A stretch of 64,000 nt of DNA from Bretschneidera sinensis (Eukaryota > Streptophyta > Magnoliopsida > Brassicales > Akaniaceae): positions 15,999,001 to 16,063,000 of the forward strand of contig CM043698.1 in NCBI GenBank assembly GCA_023935145.1. The letters run 5' to 3'. Position numbers and translations under genes: made by a program. The notes beneath the pieces are model-generated. The model did no database searches, was not told the origin of the DNA, and saw only the letters and a program-made list of their open reading frames with translations. Positions 10,065 to 21,331 of this stretch are shown piece after piece. Every line of letters starts with the position of its first letter. Position 1 is the stretch's first letter.

Positions 10065-12123
10065 ATGTCTTCTTCGTTTGATACATACCGCGATAGGCCT
10101 AGTAGTAGTAATGGTAGGAGTAGTGTAGATGGTACGAGTGGGAGCAGCTCCGAAGAAGTAGAGACGTCCTCGTCTTCTTCTGGAGGGAATGCCCCCGTAA
10201 CTGGTACGCCAGGGGCAGGCCCCATGGCGTTAGTGCCCTACGTCCCTTTGGGGGTGGAGAGAGAATATCAAGACGGGTCCTCGTCTGGTGAGGACACACT
10301 TAGGGCGTTGACCGACATTAGGGAGACCTCGGTTGGAGAGGAGAGAGAGGAATGGAACTATGCAGCCAATGAGATCCCTAGCCAACTGAGGGAGGAGGAT
10401 TTGGAAGTGATAAGGAAGACATACCATATTCCGGGCGAGTATGAGCTTCGGCTGGCCAGGGTGGGGGAGAGGGCCTGTGATGTCCTCCCTGACCGGGCCC
10501 CATTCGAGCTTTGCGTGTACGAGCATCACATGCAGGCCGGGCTCCGGTTTCCCCTTCACCCCTACTTTCGTACAATCCTTAGGTACTTTGATATAGCGCT
10601 GTGTCAGCTGGTACCGAATTCGGTACGGCTGATCATGGCCTTTATCTGCGTTTGCTTAGAAGTGGGCCGACCAATGACGATGGATATTTTCAAGGCCCAC
10701 TTCTTGATCAGCCGGCATGGTCACACAGGGTGGGTGGTCTTTAGTACTCGACCGAAGAGGAGGTTGCTGAAGAAGACCCCTTCATCTATCAAAAGGTGGA
10801 AGAAAAATTTCTTTTTCATCCGATCTGCCGAGGACTTCGGCTTGCCTCGTGCGTGGAGTATGGACCGCACCGGAAAATGCAAAAAGGCGGGCCTTCTTCC
10901 GTATGAGCAAGAGACGGTGAACGCCATGGTGGCCTCGTCTTTGGACGTCGAGGTCCTATACGACAATGAAGAACTGGCCCGGCGAGGTCTTTGTTCTTTG
11001 TGCCCCGAGCCTTCGCTTGAGAGCGGTAAAGGCTTTGGTTTACCCTTTACTTTCTTTATTCTTATTTTGCATCGTTATCCTGCGATTTGTACTTACGCTA
11101 TTTCCTTCTTTCGTTTGCTTCTTTTGTTTGCATGTGTTTTGATCAGAGATGGAAGCGGCTGCCCGTGCCAGAAAGCATGCCAAGAAGTTGGCATTGGAGC
11201 AGAGGAGGTCGACTCGGTCTGGGAAACAAACAGGCTCGACGTCGCGACCTAAGAAGAGGGCCCGAGCCCCATCTCCGGCTCTGATTGACTTGGGGACTCC
11301 TCCACGGTCGTCGACCCAGTCAGAGACACCTCTGGTAAGCAGTGCCCCTATCCCGGGCCATAGCCAGGGGCCAGCTTCGGAGGCCTCGATCTTCATGCCC
11401 AACTGGGCCATCCGGACAGATGACTCTGTCTTCGCCCATCCTCGGGTGGCGAGGGAACATCTGTTGAAGGGCACCCCCCTCGTGATATTGCCGAGTTGGG
11501 TCGAAAGACCACGGACTCTCTCTGCGCGGCGGCCGAGGCTTTGGCTTCTCAGGTTAGATTCTATTTTTGCTTTGTTATATATTGTTTTCGTCGAATTGTG
11601 TTCCACGCATGGCTTTTGGTATCAGATGGGCGTTCTGGTGGGCGCGGCCGCACGTCGATGCATGGAGACGACGGAGCTTCTTGGGCGTACACAGCGCCAG
11701 TTGGAGGAGAGGACAGAGGCTGTTTGCCAGCTGCAGGCTTCCTTGGAGTCTGCTATCCTGGCTAAAGCCGAAGCCGAAGCCACTGCTCGTGCCGTTATCG
11801 AGGAGGTCGAGGCCCGTCTTAGGGCCGCAGTTGAGGAGGTTGAGGCCCGCACTAGGGCGACCGTGGAGGAAGCCTTGGCTTCTTTCCAGAGTTCGGAGGC
11901 CTATCGCCTGGCCGTCGTTTCCGAGGGTGGCCAGTAGTACCTTACGGGGTTCATGGAGGCCAAGGGGAAGGCTGAGAGCATGTATCCGGAGCTCGATTTC
12001 TCCGCATTGGACCTGCTGGGGCCCGAGGATGAGGAGCCGCTAGCTTCGGATGATGAGGCCGCTGATGGGCAGGATCGTGGCGGGCGATCGGGCACGGGGT
12101 CTCCTGACCTTGGAGATCAGTAG
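10065..12123 (+). pseudogene. Extra antisense ORF of the Tat element, three exons, one frameshift and one stop
   Basis: Exons 10065-11025, 11147-11552 and 11626-12123 join with GT-AG introns and would encode about 620 residues. The N-terminus is Ser/Gly-rich. The middle (residues about 100-310, including PGEYELRLA, HPYFRTILRYF and RHGHTGWVVF) resembles the plant 'putative gypsy type transposon' family (Pfam Transposase_28, from memory). A basic stretch with PKKRARAPSP follows, possibly a nuclear signal. The C-terminus is a coiled coil with VEEVEAR repeats and an acidic tail. A C run at 11474-11479 is one base short for the frame to continue, and TAG at 11935-11937 interrupts the coiled-coil tail. 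Such ORFs are known in Tat elements but have no proven function. It faces gag-pol, with both reading frames ending within about 200 bases of each other. Confidence 0.8.
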
Positions 12124-12326
12124 GGCTTAGGTCGAGGGTACTCTGTCGTAGTCCCCCCTTTTTTGTTGTTTTATTGTTTTGGCCCAGCCGTTTTTGTGTT
12201 GTCTTTTGGGGCTGTTGGTGCACCCTTTTTGCCTTGGTTTGGGTATTTGGTTTAGTTAACAGGACAAATGTAAGTAAAGTCTTTAATATATATAAAACAA
12301 GACTGTTTACATGCGCGCAACGCTAT

Positions 12327-15300
12327 TTATTGATAAAAACGTCAGAGATGTTCCGCATTCCAAGTACGAGGAATGGCATTTCCGTTTAATTCTTCGAGTT
12401 CAAACGTGCCAGGACGGCATACTTTTTTGATGCGATACGGCCCTTCCCAAGTAGGGACTAGTTTGCCTGATTCTCGGGGCCTAGATACTGCATTCTTTCG
12501 CAAGACGAGGTCATGAAGACAGAAACGTCTTACTTTTACTCTTGAGTTGAAGTACCTGGTGGCTCGCTGCTGGTAAACGGCAAGTCGAATTTGGGCTTTG
12601 TCCCGGGCTTCGTCGAAAAGATCGGCGTTTGTGCGAAGGGCTTCCTCATTGCTTCGTTCCTCGAAATTCTGAACTCGTAAGGAAGGTATTCCTATTTCCA
12701 AGGGGATGACTACCTCGGACCCATAAGTCATGAAGAAAGGGGTTTCCCCGGTAGGTGCTCGAGTCGTGGTTCGATATGCCCAAAGTATGTTGGGTAAATG
12801 GTCTGTCCACTGCTTCTCTGCTTCGTCTATTCGCCTTTTAATGCCTTGCAAGATCGTTCAGTTGGTAACTTCGGCTTGTCCATTTGCTTGCGGGTATCCA
12901 ACCGAAGAGAAACGATGGTCAATGTGTAATTCATCGCAAAATGTTTTGAACCGAACGCTGTCAAACTGTTTGCCGTTGTCTGTTACTAACACTTGTGGTA
13001 CTCCAAACCGACACACGATTGATTTCCATACGAAGGCTCGGGCTTGAAAGTCCGTGATGCTGGCCAAGGGTTCGACTTCTACCCATTTTGTAAAATAATC
13101 TATGGCAACTATGAGGTATCTTCGCTGGCCGATCGCTCCGGGAAAGGGCCCGAGAAGGTCCATTCCCCACATAGCGAAAGGAAGTGGACTGACTATTGGT
13201 GTCAAAAGGTTCGCTGGTTGTCGTGGCACAGTGGCATACCATTGACAGCTTTGACATTTGGTCACCAACTCCATGGCTGCTTCCCTCATCTTCGACCAAT
13301 AGTATCCTTGACGAAGGATTTTGAACGCCGAGGCACGTCCTCCGAGGTGATTTCCACATATACCTTCGTGGACTTCTCGAAGGGCGTAATTAGCTTCGGT
13401 CGGGTCAAGACATTTTAAGAAGGGCGTTGTCAACCCCCGCTTATACAGGTGATCATCCAGAATTGCGTATCGGGCGGCTCGAGACACAATCTTTCGGGCT
13501 TCGCCCTTATCATTGGGAAGAATACCGTCACGTAGATATTCCAGGATAGGACTCATCCATGTTCTCTCACCAACCACGGGTAAGACCATTATCTCATCGA
13601 TACTCGGCACGACTAGGGTTTCGAGGTAAACTGCTCGCCTGGACTCGAGCTGGCAAGACGAAGCAAGCCGGGCCAATGAGTCGGCCTTCGTATTTTCTGC
13701 CCGCGGAATCTGGTTTAGAGAAAAGACTTCAAACTGCCCGGCTAATGCCTTTGCTGCTGCTAGGTAGCGAGCGATTTTTTCTCCTCAGGCCTCGAATTCG
13801 CCGTTCACTTGGTTCACCACTAGTTGGGAATCGCTATATACATGTAAATTTTGTACAGATATCACCTTGGCTAGTTTCATGCCTGCGAGTAGAGCTTCAT
13901 ACTCGGCTTCATTGTTCGACGCTGGAAACCCGAACCTCAGGGCGTACTCAATGGCGAAGTTATCGGGACCGCTCAGAATGAGCCCTTCTCCGCTTCCAGA
14001 GTCGGTAGAGGATCCGTCCACATGAAGGGTCCATCGTAAAGGCAGGTTCGTTCGACTAACCTCCTACGGAGATTCTGCTTCTGTTAAGGGCAAAGTAGTT
14101 TCCATGACAAAATCAGCTAGGGCTTACGCTTTGGTAGCTGTCCGAGGCCGATAACGGATGTCGAACTCTCCCAATTCTATGGACCATTTGACTACTCTAC
14201 CGGCGACATCTGGCTTGTGGAGTATTTGTCGAAGAGGCTGGTTGGTGAGGACCGTGATGGTATGAGATTGAAAATAAGGTCGAAGCTTCCGGGCCGAAAT
14301 CAACAGAGCATACGCCATCTTTTCCGTTGGAAGATATCTTGTTTCGGCATCATGAAGCACCTTACTGACATAATACACTGGCTTCTGTGTGCCTCCTTCT
14401 TCTCGTATTAAGACGGAGGCCACTACTTCGGGTCCAGCTGAAAGATATAAGAAAAGGTTTTCGCCGGTTATTGGTTTGGTAAGCACGGGAGGTGTCCCCA
14501 AATATATTTTCAGCGCCCTGAAGGCTTCTTGACAAGCTTCATCCCATACGAAGTTCTGGGTCCGACGGATGGCTTTAAAAAAGGGAAGGCACTTTTTGGC
14601 AGATTTTGACATGAATCGGCTGAGGGCCGCTATTCTTCCAGTAAGGCGCTGGACTTCCCTAACGGTCCGAGGCGGACTCATGTTAAGAACAGCATCAATC
14701 TTTTCTGGATTGGCTTCTATACCTCTGTGGGTGACCAGGAAGCCGAGGAATTTTCCCCCGGTGACCCCAAAGGCACACTTTGTGGGGTTCAACTTCATGC
14801 AATGATGGCGGAGTATGTCAAAAGCTTCTTGGAGATCTGCCTCGTGGTCTTGTGTTTTGACGCTTTTGACCAGCATGTCGTCCACATATACTTCCATATT
14901 CCGACCCATCTGCTCTTTGAATATCTTGTTTACTAGTCTCTGGTAAGTGGCTCCAGCATTTTTCAAACCGAACGGCATGACCCTATAACAATATAGGCCT
15001 TGCTCTGTGATAAATGCCATCTTCTCTTGGTCAGGCGGATGCATAAGGATTTGGTTATACCCGGAGTAAGCATCCATGAATGTTAACAGCTCATGGCCGG
15101 ATGTTGCGTCAATGAGTTGGTCAATCCGGGGCAAAGGAAAACTGTCTTTAGGACAGACTTTATTGAGATCAGAAAAGTCAATACAAATTCGCCACTTGTC
15201 GTTTGCCTTTTTTACCATTACAACATTAGATACCCAGTCCGGATAGCTCACCTCTCGGATGAAGTCAGCCGAACGTAATTTCTCAACTTCTGCCCGAACA

Positions 15301-17708
15301 ACTGCCTGTTGCTCAGAAGCAAACGACATTTTCTTCTGAATAACCGGTTTGTGGGTCGGGTCAACACTCAAGCGATGTACGATGACGTCAGGGCTGATTC
15401 CTGGCATATCTGCAGCAGTCCAGGCGAATAGATCTTGGTTTGCCCGTAGAAGGGCTAATAGAGATTCTTGAAAAGTGCTGGACAGGTTGGAACCAATTTG
15501 AACAGTTTTGGTGCTATCTTCGCCAAGGGGGATTGTGAGTACATCTTCTCCGGGCCTACCTCGTAGGTTGCTTGCTTCATCCCTAAGGTCATCCAGTTCG
15601 AGTGGTAGGGCTTCCGTCTTTTTACCTTTTATTGCACTGAGATAACAGGATCTGGCGGTTCGTTGATCTCCTTTGATCTCACCTACTCCGTCTGTCGTGG
15701 GGAATTTGATTTTGAGATGATGGGTAGAGACAACCGCTCGGAGTTTATTCAGCGTGGGTCGTCCGAGTATCATATTGTAGGAGAAGGGTTGTCGGACAAT
15801 TAACAAAGTGGAATGTACGGTTGTTGTTTGAGGTGCCGTTCCCACAGTTACCGGGAGAGTTATGCTGCCTTCTGTAAAGACCGGTCCCCCTGAGAAGCCA
15901 TAGAGTGGGGTGGAGACCAGCTCCAGATGTGCATCGCCCAGCTGCATTTGGTGAAAGGCATCATAAAAGAGGATGTCGGCAGAGCTCCCGTTATCGACTA
16001 GGACTCGTCTTATCTCATGGTTAGTCACAAGGAGTGAAATTACAACAGCATCGTCGTGTGGGATCTGCACTCCTTCCAAGTCTTCGTCCGAAAAAGAAAT
16101 AGTCTCTCCGGTCCTAGGACTTTTCTGAGGTCCAGCAACAGAGCCTATTGACCTAGCATAAGACCTACTGCGAGCATGGGACCCCCCGCCAGCAACGAGT
16201 CCTCCGTAAATGGTTTTGATAATCTTCGCCACGGGGACCTCCGGTTTTTTCTGACTGGGCTCCCTGTAACTTGGCCCCGGGCTCTTCCGGGCTGCCCTTG
16301 TAGGTCTGTTTCGTTCATAAGGACGTTCAGGGCTTCTACGCGATCGTTCATCACATTTCTCCTGTCGTGGCCCGACATATTCTTTTAGATGTCCTCGATT
16401 GATGAGGGCCTCGATCTGATTTTTTAAGGCCTTACATTCTTCCGTATCATGGCCGAAGTTTCTGTGGAACCTACACCAAGTATTGCGATCCGGGTTGAGG
16501 TTCGGCGGCCTTGGAGGCCATTGCAAGAGGTCCCTGTCATGAATCTGCATTAGAATGTTGGTCCTGGAGGCATTCAGTGGTGCATACCTGTGGATTTGCC
16601 CCGGAGTTCTGGCTCTGGTTCCGTAGGTTGCAAGAGTCCAGGATCTATCCTCGAAAGGCCTGAGGGTTCTGGGTTTCTCCTCGCGGATCGGCCGCTTAGA
16701 GGGTTCATGGCTGGGACTAGTGGGGCCTCTCTTCATCTTTTCCGTATCTCCTTCGCGTTCTCTTCGGAATGCTTGATCATCTTCTGCTAGCATGTATTTT
16801 TCGGCTCGCGCCAAGACTTCATTCATGTCCATAGGCGGACGTCTGATGAGTTTTGAGCTGAAGAATCCGGATCTTAATCCATTTTTGAATGCCAGGAGCT
16901 GAACATTGGGATCAAGGTCTGGGATCTCCCAAGCTGCAGTGTTGAATCTGGAAATATAGGCGCGAAGCTTCTCTCCTTTTGACTGGACAATATTAAACAG
17001 AGACTCCGAAGTTTTCTTGGGTCCTTTGCTGCTAATGAAATGTGAGGCGAAGGCATAGCTTAGGTCTTTGAAGGTGCGAATACCCCCTGGTTTTAAGCGG
17101 GAATACCACGTCCCAGCCGCTTTCTCTAGGGTTAATGGAAACGCTCTGCACATCACAGGGTCCGAATGTCTATGGAGGGTCATTGTGGTTCGGTAGTGCT
17201 GGAGGTGATCTAAGGGATCTGTGGATCCATCGTAAAGTTTGATTTGTGGCATCCGAAAATTGTGTGGGAGGGGGGCGTCAAGGACTTCTTGTATGAAAGG
17301 TGGGTCCTATACGTCGAGATCATCGCTTATACTGTGGCCGCGTTCTTTAAACGCCTCATTGATGCGTCCCTCTATGTCCTCGATCCGTTTGCCAAACCCT
17401 TCGCTGTTCTTGGGCACGAGACTCTCTCTGAACTTGGCTGGGGGAGGTGAGTGGGTTGCCGAGCAGACATCCGCTGGTGGGCGGCGGTCAGTGGAAACAT
17501 CGTGACCTGGTTCCAGCGATGGGAGTGGCAGCGTCTGCTGAGGTCTCCTGCGAACTTCGGCAGCCAGATCGGCCACCAGGTGTGCAAGCTCTGCGAATTG
17601 CGCCTGAAGCGTGCCTTCATTCGGGTGAACCTCGGGTTCGGCTGAAGAACTGTCTCCCGACCGTAGCACGTGAGCGCCTAGATCCCTGGCGGGTGTTTTT
17701 GGAGGCAT
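12327..17708 (-). pseudogene. Tat gag-pol polyprotein gene, one frame with six stop codons
   Basis: A single reading frame of about 1,793 codons runs without frameshift from the ATG at 17708 to TAA at 12327-12329. It is interrupted by stops at 17307-17309, 14124-14126, 14064-14066, 13785-13787, 12858-12860 and 12342-12344. In order it carries gag, with a C/H knuckle-like WCRFHRNFGHDTEECK, then protease with VDNGSSAD. Reverse transcriptase follows with the YVDD centre (MEVYVDDML), then an RNase H with LTNQPL and a second RNase-H-like module (SNNEAEYEALLAGM, YSDSQLVVNQV). Integrase has its C-terminal zinc HxC region and core (GMDLLGPFPG, VTDNGKQF, HRFSSVGYPQANGQAE), and the end has a TWEGPYRIKKV motif. 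A double RNase H is typical of Tat elements. The two longest intact pieces are 1,042 and 272 residues, so this copy cannot make a full polyprotein. Confidence 0.92.
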
Positions 17709-17767
17709 GCTAACAGATGAGTTCTTTTGACTTCTTCGCTGTTACTGTCAGCGAGAGATGTGGTTTT

Positions 17768-17784
17768 CCCACAGACGGCGCCAA
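17768..17784 (-). other. Primer binding site of the Tat element
   Basis: On the minus strand TTGGCGCCGTCTGTGGG follows the 5' LTR after a 2-base gap. It begins with the TGG expected opposite a tRNA CCA end. I have not assigned the tRNA. Confidence 0.75.
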
Positions 17785-17786
17785 TC

Positions 17787-18427
17787 TGTTGATGCCAAAA
17801 ATGAGTGTTGCTGAGTTGGATGTTTAGCCTGTAGAAGTACCTGCACAGAGAAAGGGAGATTAGCTATTGGGGTCGACGGAGGGGATGCCTCCGAGGATGC
17901 TCCGATGCTTAAGTTAGCAAAAGCTCAAGGTTGTATGTGTTTAAAGCTGAAAAGCTCTCTCCCTTTTGGACCGCTTACCAAGTCCTTTTATAGAGTTTCG
18001 GAGGCGGTGATATTCGGAGGCGGTAGTGGGTCGGGGCGGCTGTGACAGGATACCCCAACTGGGTTGGGTAATGATGCCTATGAGGCCCAGCTAGGAAGCT
18101 GAGAACCGTTCAGTAGGGCTTTTGCCTTGTTGGCTTACTCCAGAGCCGTCTATGCGTAAGACGGTGTTTAGATCTGACGTCCCAACTTGGTTGGGTAATG
18201 ATGGTTCGGAGGGCGGTGGTGACGTGGAGGCCCAGCTGGGGCTAAGATGTCCCTGAGGGCGGTCATGACCTGGAGGCCCAGCTGGAGGCAATGATGCCCT
18301 GAAGGGAGGTCATGACCTGGAGATCCAACTGTCTGGGCCTGAATTGTCCGTGTGTCTCTTTGAATTCTGGGATCACGATGATCCACGTGTCCTCCTCCTA
18401 TTGGAGTGTCATATTTTGGTAGTATCT
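17787..18427 (-). repeat. 5' LTR of the Tat element with TATA box
   Basis: This is a 641-base copy with an extra 47-bp segment that duplicates the local GGTCATGACCTGGAG context (about 18273-18319). A TATAAAAG box on the minus strand sits at 17985-17992 and would start transcription towards gag-pol. Confidence 0.92.
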
Positions 18428-18432
18428 CCTCC

Positions 18433-19200
18433 AAATATTTCTCTCTTCAAGTCGAAATTCAACAAAAGCAATGAGACACAAGATGAGCGTGATTACCAAT
18501 TTGACATCTTCAAGGCTAACCTACGCTGATCCAAGTGCCACCAAATACTTGATTCCACCACTCTGTACCATGTTCTGACCTGCACTGATATGGCCGGATC
18601 TTGGTGCCAGTACTGGTCTTGTGACTAGATGTGGCCTCTTTCTCCTCTAGTTCAGGTTCGTGAGCTCGTCCTTGCTCTGAGGCAAGCCTCGCGTGCAACT
18701 ACTGCTGCTTGGCCCAAGCTTATTTGGTTCATGGCACCTCTAGTTCGTGCCGGCTTCGGTTCCTCTAGTTCCTTAAAAAAGGTCTGAGCTCCTTTGGTTC
18801 GTGTCGGCTCTCTAATCGAGCCTAGTCCGGCATGGGTCTGTTGCTTGGCCCGAGGCAAGCCACCGTCCTGCGCTGGTGGCACCTAGTATGCCATGTGGGC
18901 ATGTTGCTACAGCTCTAAGTCGACGGCCTAGCAAGTCACCGAGAACTGCCCCGATCTCTGCTGCATACATTTTTTACTTTTTTGTTCTCTCAAAATTAAT
19001 TTCCATTTGGTTGCTGAGAAAGCGTAGGAAACGAAAAAGAAAACGAATTCTTACTCTAAATCCTCTTCTCAACGTTATAGGGTGCTCTATAATTGTAGGG
19101 TCCTTTGGGATTAGTCCTAGAAAATACGACTCCTTTAGGGACTCATACTTTCTCAACATTTTAGGGTGCTCTATAATTGTAGGCATGTTGATGATGCATG
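18433..19200. other. Unassigned interior of the nested repeat block
   Basis: Outside the Tat element, this ~750-base stretch contains imperfect internal repeats around GTTCGTG and GGCAAGCC and short open frames of unusual composition. I recognise no domain. It may be original interior of the Mutator-like element or another repeat. Confidence 0.35.
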
Positions 19201-19223
19201 ATCTTAGTATGATAGTTATTGAA

Positions 19224-19679
19224 TTATCTAGGATGTCTTGAATATGTATGCCTATAATTCCTTGGATAAGCATTTCTAGGATACATGTTTCTAGTATGAG
19301 AGTTGTGAACATACATGTTATCTCTAGGATATGCATGATGGTATTTTATAGGATATGCATTTCTAGCATGTGCATGCCTTGAATGTGTATTCCTAGCATT
19401 TGTATATCTTGGATGAGCATACATATATGCATATGTATTTCTAGGATTTCTATCTCTAGCATATACATTAGAATTCTTAGCATTTGAATTTAAATTTACA
19501 TTCTTAGGCCTACTAGCATACTTTGAAGGAGAACTCTTAATCTTGCTAGTGGCCTTAGAGGTGGAGAGCTCATTCATACATATTGCTTTCATGAACAAAA
19601 TCTCTTTTGATTTTTTTTTACCTAATGGAGAATAACCCAAGCCGGATTTTCCTCCTCTCAATCTTTTGCAAGATAGCAC
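19224..19679 (-). pseudogene. Copia-type gag C-terminal fragment with an N/Y/H/R-rich linker
   Basis: The 151-codon frame begins with KRLRGGKSGLGYSP. This matches the 'K-GLGY' block that follows the coiled coil in many plant copia gag regions. It continues into SKYASRPKNV and then into a low-complexity run of (Y/H/N)(A/P)RN-like units. No protease, integrase or reverse transcriptase follows. Upstream on the same strand, a coiled-coil-like sequence is broken by stops, so this is a remnant. Confidence 0.5.
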
Positions 19680-19810
19680 TTCATCTAGTTTTTATTTTAG
19701 AAGAATAAGCCTAGATATAGTGCTATTCAACTCCATTACTTTCTTTTTTAAAACATTATTTTCATTTTAAAAAAAAATCTTGTGATGAGTTATAAAGCAT
19801 AGAAGATAGT

Positions 19811-20977
19811 TGTAGGTCCAAAATATACTATGGCAATACCCAAGAAGGGGGTGAATTGGGTATTAAAAAAATTAAATACTTTTTGCAATCTCAAATAACA
19901 AAATATACGCGGAATTAAATCTTTCTAAATTACTAGCACAAAGATGAGAGAGTTTATTGCTTAATATAGAAATGATAATTGAATTATAAAATAATTAAGC
20001 AATCAATCTCATTTACTTGAATAATAAATAATTATAAGCAAGTAATTATGAAAGTAATTAAGGAGATAGAGTTAGAGAGATGCAAACTCGATTTATAGTG
20101 GTTCGGCAATATCGGAATCCTTCCGACCCTACGTCCACTCTCTTCAAGGATCCTCCTTGAAGTCTTTCACTAAACCAAGCAACTTATGGGTGTTGCTCAA
20201 ACCGAAACACAAGCAACTTACGGGTGTTGCTCAAACCGTACAATCCCCTTCCTCTCGGAAGTAATCCCCTTCCTCTCGGAAGTATCCCCTTCCTCTCGGA
20301 AGTAATCCCTTTACAATAAAAGCTGTAAAGTAAATGGTAGAGAGACAACAAATGAAAGCTTATACAACTGAATAATGTCTCTCTTTCAAAGAAAAGCTTG
20401 AAGAATAGCTCAACATGAGTATTTCAAAGCTTTTTTGAGTTTCAAAGAATGAATGACTTGATTGTGTGCGTTCTTCTCTTTTTGAATGTCTTCTCCTCCT
20501 TGTTGAATGCTGAATTGAGTGGGTTTATATAGCAATCAATTAATATAGCCGTTTAGGACTTTAATTTGAAAAAGATTTACTTTAAAACGTTCAGATTTGG
20601 AGTCCAACGGTCATATTTTTGAACTACCAGTCGACTGGGTCGTGATACCAGTCGACTGGGTCCTCTCAAAAATTCACATTTTTGCTGCTATAGTGTTACC
20701 AGTCGACTGGTAAGTCATACCAGTCGACTGGGAACCTTCTGCCACTTTTACCAGTCGACTGCACTATTCACCCAGTCGACTGGGTCACTGTTGGAGCGCT
20801 GCTACAGTGATTTCTGGATGAACAGTGTTTTCAGCATAATTTTCTTCATATCTCTTTATTCTTTTTGGATTTTTGAGTTCCAAAAAATCTCCTAATTTAA
20901 TCAAAATTTCTTGCACATTAAACACACAAGTTAAACACTTCAAAGGTGTTTTGTTATCATCAAAATTAATCTAATCA
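19811..20977 (-). repeat. Copia LTR, left copy (3' LTR in element orientation)
   Basis: It matches the LTR at 22651-23796 over its length. Shared stretches include GTTTATAGTGGTTCG, TTCCGACCCTA, GTCCACTCTCTTCAAGGA and GTGTTTTGT near the outer edge. Divergence is considerable, so the pair is old or comes from different insertions. The sequence next to it on the inner side retains TTTGTCATCATCAAAAA, which usually precedes the 3' LTR in such elements. The expected purine tract there is degraded. Boundaries are good to a few bases. Confidence 0.65.
20524..20783 (-). promoter_or_regulatory. LTR promoter with TATA box and phased palindrome cluster
   Basis: On the minus strand TATATAAA sits at 20524-20531. 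Upstream of it lie six copies of the 12-base palindrome CCAGTCGACTGG starting at 20627, 20648, 20699, 20720, 20751 and 20772. The copy at 20751 has one changed base. The spacings are 21, 51, 21, 31 and 21 bases, all close to whole turns of the helix. The nearest site is ~96 bases from the TATA box. This looks like a multi-site target for a symmetric (dimeric) DNA-binding protein. Confidence 0.6.
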
Positions 20978-21331
20978 ATTTCTTGATTGAGGCATTTTTG
21001 ATGATGACAAAACATATTACAAATTTAAGCATAATGTGTGTGCTAGATATATGAAGAATGATATATTACAAATGCTCAAGTAATTTTCTATGCCAACATA
21101 AATTCTTTTTAAATTCAATTAGAGAATGTTAAGTATTGAGCCCAAAGAATTTATTTGCATTTAATAAAATCACTTGGAGATTTTATATCTTCAATTAATT
21201 AAGACTATATAATAAAATGCAATGCAAATATAATTAGCTCCTAACAATTGAAATGACATCAACATTGATTCACCAATTTCTACAATCTTGGTCTCCTTTG
21301 ATGTATAAGCACTATTAACAATCTGTATTAC

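Larger units (their letters stand above)
6353..18427 (-). mobile_element. Tat-lineage Ty3/gypsy LTR retrotransposon, 12 kb, complete but defective
   Basis: Read on the minus strand the order is: 5' LTR (17787-18427), primer binding site, gag-pol (17708-12327), opposite-strand extra ORF (10065-12123 +), minisatellite (7071-9575), polypurine tract, 3' LTR (6353-6946). The LTRs differ by four transitions, one 47-bp indel and the last base. Terminal TG...CA is seen at the 3' LTR. The outer base of the 5' LTR is changed (A to T on the plus strand). Flanks are CCTTC (6348-6352) and CCTCC (18428-18432), a 5-bp target duplication with one mismatch. An alternative reading with exact CTCCT flanks would need non-canonical ends. 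The gene order, the tandem repeats between pol and the 3' LTR, and the antisense ORF are known traits of the Tat lineage. Confidence 0.93.

Noticed and set aside
13559..13981. Plus-strand frame of 140 codons opposite pol
   Set aside because: It is a shadow of the minus-strand RNase H/integrase coding sequence.
20627..20783. CRISPR-like array suggested by regularly spaced short repeats
   Set aside because: The repeats are 12-base perfect palindromes with 9-39-base gaps in a plant LTR. There are no cas genes and the context is eukaryotic.
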